This document shows, one piece after another, positions 1 through 7,213 of a DNA stretch of 17,232 nt. Position 1 is the first letter of the stretch. The number at the start of each line of letters is the position of its first letter. The position numbers were made by a program, and so were the translations under genes. Origin of the DNA: Muribaculaceae bacterium (GTDB lineage Bacteria > Bacteroidota > Bacteroidia > Bacteroidales > Muribaculaceae); the NCBI GenBank assembly GCA_024400895.1, contig JAKSMA010000020.1, positions 1 to 17,232 of the forward strand. Reading direction: 5' to 3'. Below the pieces are notes generated by a model. The model made no database searches. It was not told the DNA's origin and worked only from the letters and a program-made list of their open reading frames with translations.

Positions 1-167
1 AGCACCACGCGCACATCACCACGGTAGTCCTTCACGTAGAAGAAATACCCACCATCATGCCAATAGCCGTAGTCATTATGAATCTTATCCAGCACCCCGT
101 GGTTGATATAACCTGGTGGAGTGGACCATTTGCAGGTGCGGAGGTCTGTAATGCAGTTGTGCTTCAT
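1..167 (-). CDS. Rhs-repeat-associated protein, 5' end (runs off left edge)
   Basis: The minus-strand frame opens at ATG 165-167 and is still open at the window edge, giving about 55 residues. The second half reads GVLDKIHNDYGYW followed by YFFYVKDYRGDVRVV. This matches the Rhs core of Bacteroidota proteins, where a glycine/tyrosine-rich segment precedes the conserved (K/R)DxxGxVRVV signature. Rhs proteins are normally very long surface or secreted proteins with many YD repeats before this point. Here the signature comes only about 40 residues after the start, and the first ~22 residues do not look like Rhs, so this is a 5'-truncated copy or a short stand-alone derivative. A good promoter (189-221) lies just upstream and the leader is about 20 nt, so the short form may be expressed. 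What follows the core, possibly a toxin tip, is outside the window. Family call fairly sure, functionality unknown. Confidence 0.6.
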   Translation of the reverse strand, partial: MKHNCITDLRTCKWSTPPGYINHGVLDKIHNDYGYWHDGGYFFYVKDYRGDVRVV

Positions 168-188
168 ATCCAGTCTTATTGTATATTG

Positions 189-221
189 CAAAAGTAGAAA
201 ATAACTCGGATAACCTCCAAA
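189..221 (-). promoter_or_regulatory. Bacteroidota-type promoter for the Rhs-like gene
   Basis: On the minus strand TACTTTTG (plus-strand 189-196) is an exact TAnnTTTG -7 element, and TTTG at 218-221 sits 21 nt upstream as the -33 element. The start codon at 167 lies about 20 nt downstream. Confidence 0.55.
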
Positions 222-369
222 TTTTTCACCACTTTTTCCAATCCCAGGAACTTACACATTTCCAGTATTTTACACAACGAAGAAAAAATTTTTTGAATCA
301 CCCTCAAAAAACTCAGATAACCCAGCCCCAAAAAAAACGACGCTAAACACACACGCCTCGCCAGCCACA

Positions 370-386
370 AGTCGTCGGCGACGACT
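370..386. repeat. 17-bp palindrome
   Basis: AGTCGTCG and CGACGACT form two perfect 8-bp arms around a single central base. No adjacent gene start makes it an obvious operator, and its role is unknown. Confidence 0.5.
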
Positions 387-654
387 GATTATGCTAAACA
401 CCATGCAAGCGAGTGAGCGAAGCGATACGAAGCGCAGCTTGGTGATATAGCCGTCTCCCTCTTATCTGAGGCATCATCCGAAGAAACCTTTTTGGCATTG
501 CCATCGCCTCGCGAATCCGCTATCTTCGCGCCAGAGTTCTTTGGCGTATTGATAGAGAAAAACAGGTGTTTCACTTCCAAACACGAAAACAGCCCCACTT
601 CCGATATAGACCAAAAAATAGGCGGTTTTTGGTCCAAAAGCGAACTAAAAATGG

Positions 655-699
655 GTGTTTCAGGTGTTTCAGGTGTTTCAAGTGTTCTGGATGTTTCAG
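655..699. repeat. 9-bp tandem repeat, five units
   Basis: The unit GTGTTTCAG occurs at 655-663 and 664-672 exactly, then as GTGTTTCAA (673-681), GTGTTCTGG (682-690) and ATGTTTCAG (691-699). Because the unit is a multiple of three, it keeps overlapping frames open; the minus-strand frame reads E-T-P repeats. It looks like replication-slippage material rather than a regulatory array. Confidence 0.7.
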
Positions 700-839
700 A
701 TAATTCGACTGAAACATCCAGTCCACTTCCATCATCCACATCCTCGTCCTCGACCTCACACACAAAAACCATTTCGGCATCCAACCCCCATGCTCCACGT
801 GTTGGATGCGAAGATAATCACCCAAAAAAGACATAAGCA

Positions 840-893
840 AAAGAGTCTACGAAGGATGGCGAGTGGACCGACTCGCACCCCTGTAGACTCTTT
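840..893 (-). terminator. Nested hairpin, probable end of the efflux operon
   Basis: Outer arms AAAGAGTCTAC (840-850) and GTAGACTCTTT (883-893) are perfectly complementary over 11 bp. Inside them a second 6-bp stem, GCGAGT (859-864) with ACTCGC (871-876), closes a 6-nt loop. On the minus strand the closing arm runs into CTTTTGCTTATG and then a run of six T. It lies 74 nt beyond the stop of the membrane fusion protein gene, as expected for an operon terminator, although the two-storey structure is larger than a usual intrinsic terminator. Confidence 0.45.
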
Positions 894-920
894 GTTATCT
901 AAAAAACCGAAAAGTCGAAA

Positions 921-957
921 ACTCGTTGACTCGTTGTCTCGTTGACTTGTTGTCTTG
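921..957. repeat. 8-bp tandem repeat, 4.6 units
   Basis: The unit ACTCGTTG occurs at 921-928 and 929-936, then as TCTCGTTG (937-944), ACTTGTTG (945-952) and a partial TCTTG (953-957). It lies 10 nt beyond the stop codon of the membrane fusion protein gene, between that gene and its probable terminator. Confidence 0.7.
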
Positions 958-966
958 AAATAAGCC

Positions 967-2133
967 TTATTCCTCGCCGGTTTCTGATTTTTTCATTTCA
1001 GAGATGATGTAGTAGGCGCCGGTGAGCACCACTGGGGATGTGAGAGGTGCATCGAGAGCGAGTTCTACACGACCGTTTTCTTCACGTCCTTTGGTGATGC
1101 GCACTGGATGGAACACGCATTTGCCATTTTTGCGGGTCATTGTGAAGATGTAGCTACTACCCTCTTCGTCGATAATGCCTTCTGATGGCACCGACGGACT
1201 GGTTTGCTGTCCTGAGGCAATCTTGCCCTTTAAATACATACCCGACACGAGGTGGCGACTATCGCCAGTGAAAGAGGCACGCACATGCACAGCCTTGGTT
1301 TGAGGATCCACATCCTTGCCTACAGAATACACTTTTGCCTGGATGACGCGAGTGGGGTCGGACTGTGGCGAAAGCGACACCGACTGACCTACAGCCACGC
1401 GTGGAAGGTCTTTTTCATACACCATGAAGTCGGCAAACACGTTGTCGGAATTCACGATGCGGAACATGGGCGACTGTGGGTCGGCAAACTGCCCTGTGGA
1501 CACGAGCACCTCTTCCACCGTGCCGCTGATAGGGCTGGTGACGGTGATTTGTGTGGTGGTTTTGCCGGCTTTCACACTTTCGGGACTGATGCCGAGCATA
1601 CGGAGTTGCTGACCGATGGTGCTGATTTCGGTGCGGAGCGTGCGTTGCTCCGATTGTGCCTGCTGCAAATCACGGCCTGAGCCTGCATTGCCAGCCACGA
1701 GCGTCTTCTGGCGCTGGAGTTCCTGCTCCACAAATGTGAGTCGGTTTACGGCTGTGAGATAGCGTCCTTGCAATTCAATGAGGTCGGGGTGCGAAAGCAC
1801 TGCCAGCACCTGTCCACGACTCACGCTTTGGCCTTCGTGCACACTGATACTCTTTACATTGGCTCCAACAAATGGGGTGACTTTCGCCACACTTTGGGGC
1901 GATGCCTCCACCTGTCCTTTCACTTCGATGCCCGAAGCGAACATATACTGCTCGGGCTGGCCTGTGGTGATGTCCAATTGCTGCACTTGCTTATCGGTGA
2001 GCACCACATCCACCATGCCCACTTCTTCCTCCTCTTCTTCGGCCGATGCTTCACTTCCTGTTTGATTGCCACAAGATGAAACGCCAAGAATCATCGCTAA
2101 CGCTAAAACGGGGGTTATATATTTGCTAATCAT
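967..2133 (-). CDS. Membrane fusion protein (CzcB/CusB-like) of a metal efflux RND pump
   Basis: This 388-aa periplasmic adaptor is anchored by a lipid and links the inner-membrane RND pump to the outer-membrane channel. The N-terminus is a lipoprotein signal with VSSC ending at Cys21, followed by an acidic linker containing six consecutive glutamates. A lipoyl/barrel-sandwich half (roughly 90-120, with GQVLAVLSHPDLIELQ) leads into a coiled-coil hairpin (about 120-180) and the returning lipoyl half around SPISGTVEEVLVSTGQ. Beta-barrel and membrane-proximal segments fill the rest. Length and domain order are those of HlyD/CzcB adaptors of heavy-metal RND systems. The gene starts 32 nt after the outer-membrane-factor reading frame ends, so it is the last gene of the efflux operon. 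An acidic linker of this kind could bind metal, but that is inference. The substrate is probably a divalent cation, judged from the pump. Confidence 0.9.
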   Translation of the reverse strand: MISKYITPVLALAMILGVSSCGNQTGSEASAEEEEEEVGMVDVVLTDKQVQQLDITTGQPEQYMFASGIEVKGQVEASPQSVAKVTPFVGANVKSISVHEGQSVSRGQVLAVLSHPDLIELQGRYLTAVNRLTFVEQELQRQKTLVAGNAGSGRDLQQAQSEQRTLRTEISTIGQQLRMLGISPESVKAGKTTTQITVTSPISGTVEEVLVSTGQFADPQSPMFRIVNSDNVFADFMVYEKDLPRVAVGQSVSLSPQSDPTRVIQAKVYSVGKDVDPQTKAVHVRASFTGDSRHLVSGMYLKGKIASGQQTSPSVPSEGIIDEEGSSYIFTMTRKNGKCVFHPVRITKGREENGRVELALDAPLTSPVVLTGAYYIISEMKKSETGEE

Positions 2134-2165
2134 AATGAACTATCTATTATTTTTTTGCGTGTTGA

Positions 2166-2957
2166 TTACTTATTGTTGACATAATATTCCAAACGGAAGT
2201 GAGCCGAGAGATACTGCGCCACAGCGTCCCAATAGTCGAGTTCCACCTGGGTGGATTCTTTCATATTTTGTACAAACTCCACATACGACGATGCGCCTTC
2301 GCGGTAAGCCAGCAAGGCCGCAGCCCTTTGTTCTGCCGCCACAGGGAGTGCAGTTTGGCGATAATAGTCCACACTCTGGTTCCATTTCTTTTCTTCACTG
2401 ATGAGCGAACGGCGTGCTGCCGAAGTTTCGAGGCGCTGCTGATTGAGGCTTTGCACCGCAATGTCGTGGTTGATTTGCGCTTCCTTGATTTTGCTCTCTT
2501 TTGAAGAGAACAGCGGCACACTCACACCCAGACTGAACTGATGATAGCCCAACTTCGAGCCAATCATCTGACTTCCATATTCGGCGAAAAACTTGGGGCG
2601 ATATTGCGATTTTTCCAATTCGAGTTCGGCTTGGGAGAGTTTGATTTTCTCCTGCGCCAATCGTTCGGAAGGATGAAGACCAAGCACCTCGTCGGAAGCG
2701 TGGCACTCAATAGGGAGCACGTCTTCGGGAGCATACTTCACCGAATCGCCAAGCCAGCGGTTGAGGTTTTGCAGCGCTATCTGGTAGTCGATTCGTGCCT
2801 GGTCGAGCGACAGGCAGGCTTGCGACGACTGATTCTGTGCCGAAATGAGTTCGAGGCGAGAAGTGGCTTGTGCGCTAAATCTCACCCTTGCCGCACGTTC
2901 AAACTCGTGGCAAAGCGAATCGAGGCGTTCATACACCGCTACACGCTTACTTGCCAC
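2166..2957 (-). pseudogene. Remainder of the fused TolC-like outer-membrane factor, cut off by an in-frame TAG
   Basis: This 263-codon frame is in phase with the preceding RND gene and separated from it only by the TAG at 2970-2972 plus four sense codons. It continues the TolC/CzcC-type outer-membrane efflux protein that begins in the C-terminus of the pump. It contains the long amphipathic helices typical of the family, the mid-protein strand region (FSLGVSVPLFSS) and the second helical repeat up to the C-terminus. It lacks the first helix and any signal peptide. The only nearby in-frame start is GTG 2955-2957, with no ribosome-binding site, so independent translation would give a non-exported fragment. 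I therefore treat it as the disabled 3' part of a pump-channel fusion, unless the TAG is a sequencing error or is read through. Domain identity is firm; coding status is uncertain. Confidence 0.75.
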
Positions 2958-2969
2958 ATAGGCGGTGGC

Positions 2970-5900
2970 CTAGTCGATACTCACTTCGCGACGCAAATCG
3001 GCTTCGGCAAGCGACACTGCTGCACGGCCCACTTGCTCGCGCTGCCCGTGATAGTTGCGGAGTTTGTCGGCGCCAATCAAATCGAAATTCTGGCGCACGG
3101 TTATCAAATTCCAAACAGCCTCATTGCCACGGCCAATCTCCTCGCCACCGGTGCTGAATTCTGTTTCGCCAAGGTCCCACTTCGCCTCGCGCGCTGTGGT
3201 GGCAGCAGTCACTTCCATTCGGGCTGCCTTGAGCGATGGATAGTATGCCACCGCCATATCCTGTGCCTTCTGGAGCGAAACAGGAGTCTGCGCCTGTGCG
3301 CCGAGCGACGCCATCAGGAGCATCGCCACTGTGGCAACCGCCTTTTTCTTGGGGCGGCGGATGCGTTCTTCAAGTGCGTAGAGCAATGGCATCACAAAGA
3401 GTGTGAGCAGTGTGGCGCTAAACAAGCCGCCAATCACCACTGTGGCCAATGGGCGTTGCACTTCAGCACCAGCCGATTGCGACACTGCCATTGGCAAGAA
3501 ACCAAGCATAGCAGCCAACGCCGTCAGCAAGATAGGACGAATGCGTTCGCGTGTGCCTGTGATGATGATGTCGAGTGTATTGGTCATACCTTCGGATTTT
3601 AGAGAATTGAAACGATTGATAAGCACGAGACCGTTGAGCACCGCCACACCGAAGAGCACGATAAACCCTACGCCCGCAGAAATTGAGAACGGCATGCCAC
3701 GCAACCACAGCGAGCACACGCCGCCAATGGTGGCCATTGGCACAGCCACAAATATCATTACACTTTGCGAGAACGACTGCAAAGCGAAGTAAAGCAGCAC
3801 AAATATGAGGAGCAATGCGATGGGGAGCACGATGAGCAAGCGGTCGCGCGCCTCTTCCAAATTCTGGAATTCGCCGCCATACACCACATGATAGCCCGCC
3901 GGGAGCGAAACCTTGGTGCTCATCTGATGCTTGATGTCGTCGACCACCGACTGCACATCGCGCCCACGCACATTCACGCCCACATAGATGCAACGCGATG
4001 CGTGCTCACGCGAAATCTGCATTGGCCCTGGTTGATACGATACATCAGCCACCTCGCCAAGCGAGATTTGTTGGCCGTCGGGGGTGTCGATGAGCAGGTT
4101 GCGCAAGTCGTCGATATTATGACGATGCTCCTTGGCCAGGCGCACCACCATATCGAAGCGCTTTTCGCCCTCAAACACCACGCCAGCCTTGCCGCCGGCG
4201 AATGCTGTGCTCACATATTCGTTGAGTTTGTCGACTTGCAGCCCATAGCGCGCCATTTGTGCACGATTATAGTTCACCGTGATTTGTGGAAGGCCGTCGG
4301 TGCGCTCAAGAGCCACATCTTCGGCGCCAGGAATACGGCTAATCACCTTGGTCATCTTTTCGCCGAGCATGCCCAGTGTGTCGAGGTCTTCGCCATAGAG
4401 CATCACCGCCACATCTTCACGCACACCGGTGAGCAACTCGTTGAAGCGTAGTTCCACTGGCTGTGAGAACGAGAAGTTGAGGCCGGGAAGTTCGGCTTTC
4501 AGCTTTTCCTCCATCTTCTCGATGAGTTCTTCCTTGCTGCTTGCCGAAGTCCACTTACTCATATCCTTTTCAAGAATAATGAAGCTGTCGGTATAGTCGA
4601 AGCCCATCGGGTCGGTGGGAATGTCTGCCACACCGATGCGGGCACACACCGTCTGCACTTCGGGGAAATTCGCCTTAATCAGGCGTTCCACTTCCTGCTC
4701 GCGCTTGATGGTTTCGGAGAGCGAACTACCGGGGCGAAGGAAGGTCTGCATAGCGATGTCGCCTTCGTCAAGACTCGGGATGAACTCGCCACCCATCTGC
4801 GAGAATGTGATGCCTGTGGCCACCAGCATAACCAGCGAAGTGCCCAGCACCAATGCCTTATGGCGCAGAGCAAAACGCAATGCCGGGGTGTAAACTTTCG
4901 TAATTTTCCCCATCACCACATCGCTCATGCGCTCCAAAGCGCGTTCTGTGCGAGAGAAGAGGCTATTTTTGTTGGCCAACGGCTTCATCAGCAATGCCGA
5001 AGCCACTGGCACATAGGTCAGGCAGAGGATGATAGCGCCCAGCACAGCAAATGCGAATGTGAAAGCCATAGGCTGGAACATCTTGCCACTCACGCCTGTG
5101 AGGAACAATATCGGGGTGAACACGATGAGAATGATGAGCTGGCCAAAGAATGCCGAGTGCATCATGGTGGACGCCGACTGTTCGCTGATGCCGTCCATAT
5201 CTTTGCGGGAAACGGCCGAGGTGGCATTCTTCAAACGGTGTTCCACCTCAAGCACAATGCCTTCCACGATGATAACCGCGCCGTCGACAATGATACCGAA
5301 GTCGATAGCGCCAAGGCTCATCAAATTGGCCCAAACGCCAAAAATTCGCATCAATATGAATGCAAACAGCAGCGAAAGCGGAATGACCGACGCCGTGATG
5401 ATACCGCCACGAAGGCTACCCAAAAGCAGCACAAGCACAAAGATGACGATGAGCGCACCTTCAATGAGGTTGCGACTGATGGTACCGGTGGTGCGTGAAA
5501 TAAGGTTGGAGCGGTCGAGGAACGGACGGATTTCAAGGTCGGCAGGGAGCGATTCCTGCACTTCCTTGATGCGCTCTTTCACATCGGTCACCACCTTGTC
5601 GGAATTGGCGCCTTTGAGCATCAGAATCATGCCACCAACAGCCTCACGCCCGTCTTGCGTGAAAGCGCCGTAGCGCACCTGCTCACCGAAATTCACATCC
5701 GATGCCACATCGCCCACAAGCACTGGCACGCCGCCATTTTCCTTCACTACAATCTGACGAATATCGTCCACGCTCTTCACCAAGCCCTCGCCACGAATGA
5801 AGTGTGCCATGTGGTTTTTCTCAATGTAGGCGCCGCCGGTGTTCACATTGTTGGCCTTCAGTGCTTCTATCAGTTCGCCCATCGTCACGCCCATCGCATT

Positions 5901-6494
5901 GAGGCGGTCGGGCTCTACCGATATTTCATACTGCTTAATACTGCCACCGAACGAGTTCACCTCCACCACGCCCGGAATCATGGCCATCTGGCGGCGCACA
6001 ATCCAATCTTGAATGGTACGCAACTCCTGTGGAGTGTAGCGTGTGGAGTCTTTGGGCACGAGGGTGTACTGGAAAATTTCACCCAATCCCGTGGTGATTG
6101 GCCCCATCTCGGGTGAGCCAAAACCTTCAGGAATCTGCTCGCGCACTTCGTCGAGTTTTTCTTGCACGAGCTGTCGGGGCAAATATGTGCCCATATCGTC
6201 GGAAAACACCACCGTCACCACCGACAAGCCAAAGCGCGAAACCGAACGAAGGTCTTCCACGCCAGGCAAATTGGCCATCGCCAATTCCACTGGATAGGTG
6301 ACAAACTGCTCAATGTCGGCAGTAGACAGGTTTTCCGAAACGGTGATTACCTGCACCTGATTGTTAGTGATATCGGGTGTGGAATCGATATTGATGGTGC
6401 GCAACGAATACACACCGCCACCTATAATGGCAAGCAGCATGAGCAGCACCACAAACTTATGTTTGATGGAAAAATGAATAATTTTATTAATCAT
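2970..6494 (-). CDS. HME-RND heavy-metal efflux pump (CzcA/CusA family) with start of a fused TolC domain
   Basis: This 1174-aa inner-membrane proton-driven exporter expels heavy-metal cations. Residues 1 to about 1047 form a complete RND protomer: a first transmembrane helix near 13-31, two large periplasmic loops and two six-helix bundles. The transmembrane-4 motif DFGIIVDGAVIIVE (398-411) has the D-x5-D-x6-E pattern of CzcA-type pumps for Zn/Co/Cd, unlike the pattern in Cu/Ag pumps such as CusA. After a KKK boundary, residues about 1049-1070 form a signal-peptide-like segment ending AQAQ, and a TolC-like outer-membrane-factor domain begins. Fusions of this pump with its outer-membrane factor are familiar in Bacteroidota and reach about 1440 aa; here a TAG stops the frame after VSID. 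The start at ATG 6492-6494 is supported by the promoter 26 nt upstream. The RND part looks intact and the fusion looks broken. Confidence 0.88.
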   Translation of the reverse strand: MINKIIHFSIKHKFVVLLMLLAIIGGGVYSLRTINIDSTPDITNNQVQVITVSENLSTADIEQFVTYPVELAMANLPGVEDLRSVSRFGLSVVTVVFSDDMGTYLPRQLVQEKLDEVREQIPEGFGSPEMGPITTGLGEIFQYTLVPKDSTRYTPQELRTIQDWIVRRQMAMIPGVVEVNSFGGSIKQYEISVEPDRLNAMGVTMGELIEALKANNVNTGGAYIEKNHMAHFIRGEGLVKSVDDIRQIVVKENGGVPVLVGDVASDVNFGEQVRYGAFTQDGREAVGGMILMLKGANSDKVVTDVKERIKEVQESLPADLEIRPFLDRSNLISRTTGTISRNLIEGALIVIFVLVLLLGSLRGGIITASVIPLSLLFAFILMRIFGVWANLMSLGAIDFGIIVDGAVIIVEGIVLEVEHRLKNATSAVSRKDMDGISEQSASTMMHSAFFGQLIILIVFTPILFLTGVSGKMFQPMAFTFAFAVLGAIILCLTYVPVASALLMKPLANKNSLFSRTERALERMSDVVMGKITKVYTPALRFALRHKALVLGTSLVMLVATGITFSQMGGEFIPSLDEGDIAMQTFLRPGSSLSETIKREQEVERLIKANFPEVQTVCARIGVADIPTDPMGFDYTDSFIILEKDMSKWTSASSKEELIEKMEEKLKAELPGLNFSFSQPVELRFNELLTGVREDVAVMLYGEDLDTLGMLGEKMTKVISRIPGAEDVALERTDGLPQITVNYNRAQMARYGLQVDKLNEYVSTAFAGGKAGVVFEGEKRFDMVVRLAKEHRHNIDDLRNLLIDTPDGQQISLGEVADVSYQPGPMQISREHASRCIYVGVNVRGRDVQSVVDDIKHQMSTKVSLPAGYHVVYGGEFQNLEEARDRLLIVLPIALLLIFVLLYFALQSFSQSVMIFVAVPMATIGGVCSLWLRGMPFSISAGVGFIVLFGVAVLNGLVLINRFNSLKSEGMTNTLDIIITGTRERIRPILLTALAAMLGFLPMAVSQSAGAEVQRPLATVVIGGLFSATLLTLFVMPLLYALEERIRRPKKKAVATVAMLLMASLGAQAQTPVSLQKAQDMAVAYYPSLKAARMEVTAATTAREAKWDLGETEFSTGGEEIGRGNEAVWNLITVRQNFDLIGADKLRNYHGQREQVGRAAVSLAEADLRREVSID

Positions 6495-6526
6495 AAATCA
6501 CTGAATTTAAAAAGATTTTTACGCAG

Positions 6527-6534
6527 CAAAGGTA
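6527..6534 (-). promoter_or_regulatory. -7 element of the efflux operon promoter
   Basis: On the minus strand this reads TACCTTTG, an exact TAnnTTTG. It places the transcript start about 25 nt before the pump ATG, so the RND operon can be transcribed separately from the upstream small gene. The -33 region is occupied by TTGCA repeats instead of a clear TTTG. Confidence 0.55.
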
Positions 6535-6538
6535 ATAC

Positions 6539-6570
6539 TGCAAATGTGCAACTGGATTGCAAGTATGCAA
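6539..6570. promoter_or_regulatory. Four-copy TGCAA array, candidate metal-responsive operator
   Basis: TGCAA occurs at 6539-6543, 6547-6551, 6558-6562 and 6566-6570, spaced 8, 11 and 8 bp. It therefore forms two direct copies of TGCAAnnnTGCAA offset by 19 bp. The array begins 4 bp upstream of the -7 element and covers the -33 region, exactly where an activator or repressor would bind. No regulator gene is in the window. The binding protein is unknown. Confidence 0.5.
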
Positions 6571-6655
6571 CCAATGGCAAGATGCCGACATTTTTTCTAC
6601 AAAAAAGTCTGGCACACATGCACTGACAAGTGACAATGCGATGGAAATAAAGTGA

Positions 6656-7054
6656 TTATGATACAGGAGGAGCACGCAATCCCGCAATGCTGCAACAGGG
6701 AGCGAGCACAGCCAACGAGGCTGGGGATTCGTAAGTTACGACTTTTATCGTCGAGGGCTCTGGCACAGAAAAAGTGATGGCCTCGGTCGAGACAGATTGC
6801 AGAGCCACATATTTTGAAAAATCTAATTCCGACTTCTCGATTGAGGCGATTTTAGAGCCTTGCACCGGACAGTCGTCGGAGTCGTGTTGGTCGCTTTCGT
6901 GTGAAGTGTGTTCGTCGTTCACTTGACCGTCGACTTCGCAACGCTCTTCAGCGAAACAAATCATCGAAAGGTGGTGGTGATGGGGCAAAATGGTGGTTGA
7001 CAGCACCACAAGCGCCGCCATCAAAACCATCAATATTTTGCGATTTGTTTTCAA
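6656..7054 (-). CDS. Small His/Cys-rich exported protein upstream of the efflux operon
   Basis: The product is 132 aa. A basic start and a hydrophobic stretch (about 7-23) form a signal peptide or anchor, followed at once by HHHH (25-28) and then Cys33, Cys39, His49, His52, His57, Cys62 and a terminal CC pair (120-121). The acidic, histidine-bearing segment 40-62 looks suited to loose metal binding in the periplasm. The overall style resembles short proteins often found beside metal efflux operons in Bacteroidales (I think of DUF6769), but I cannot confirm the family. The start shown is TTG 7052-7054 because no in-frame ATG precedes the basic residues before an upstream stop; ATG at residue 9 is the alternative and would lose the positive n-region. 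The gene is separated from the pump by 161 nt containing a promoter. Confidence 0.6.
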   Translation of the reverse strand: MKTNRKILMVLMAALVVLSTTILPHHHHLSMICFAEERCEVDGQVNDEHTSHESDQHDSDDCPVQGSKIASIEKSELDFSKYVALQSVSTEAITFSVPEPSTIKVVTYESPASLAVLAPCCSIAGLRAPPVS

Positions 7055-7153
7055 CTTCGTGCTAAATTACAAAAAAATAGCGAATCCCCCACCATCATCA
7101 CCAGAAAAATCTCAATAAAAACGGAATCACCATCAATGAACTTTCACTATCTC

Positions 7154-7186
7154 TTGTGATTATATGCGAAATAATGAGTACCTTTG
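7154..7186 (+). promoter_or_regulatory. Bacteroidota-type promoter of the FISUMP gene
   Basis: TTGTG at 7154-7158 and an exact -7 element TACCTTTG at 7179-7186 are separated by 20 nt. The ATG at 7214 follows after 27 nt, preceded by TAAGGA as a weak ribosome-binding site. Confidence 0.65.
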
Positions 7187-7213
7187 TTTCTGTAATTCTA
7201 AAATGGTAAGGAA

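Larger units (their letters stand above)
222..839. other. Gene-poor stretch with repeats, no convincing gene
   Basis: Open frames of 64 to 131 codons overlap on both strands, but none has a recognisable domain, promoter or ribosome-binding site, and they compete for the same bases. The stretch contains a perfect palindrome at 370-386 and a 9-bp tandem repeat at 655-699. It also contains short CGCTTCG direct repeats around 420-440. The longest minus frame (389-784) carries an acidic patch and a PET-type tripeptide repeat that simply reflects the 9-bp repeat. I read this as intergenic or decayed sequence between the Rhs fragment and the efflux operon. Confidence 0.45.

Noticed and set aside
389..784. 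131-codon minus-strand open frame with acidic N-terminus and ETP repeats
   Set aside because: No promoter, no domain, competing frames of similar length on both strands, and its most striking feature is a by-product of the 9-bp repeat. Left as an unproven frame.
655..957. Possible CRISPR array from the short repeats
   Set aside because: The units are 8-9 bp with no spacers, and no cas gene is present.
2541..3602. 353-codon plus-strand open frame opposite the RND/TolC genes
   Set aside because: It is antisense to two strongly recognised domains, is rich in His/Cys/Arg as expected of a mirror frame of GC-rich codons, and has no domain.
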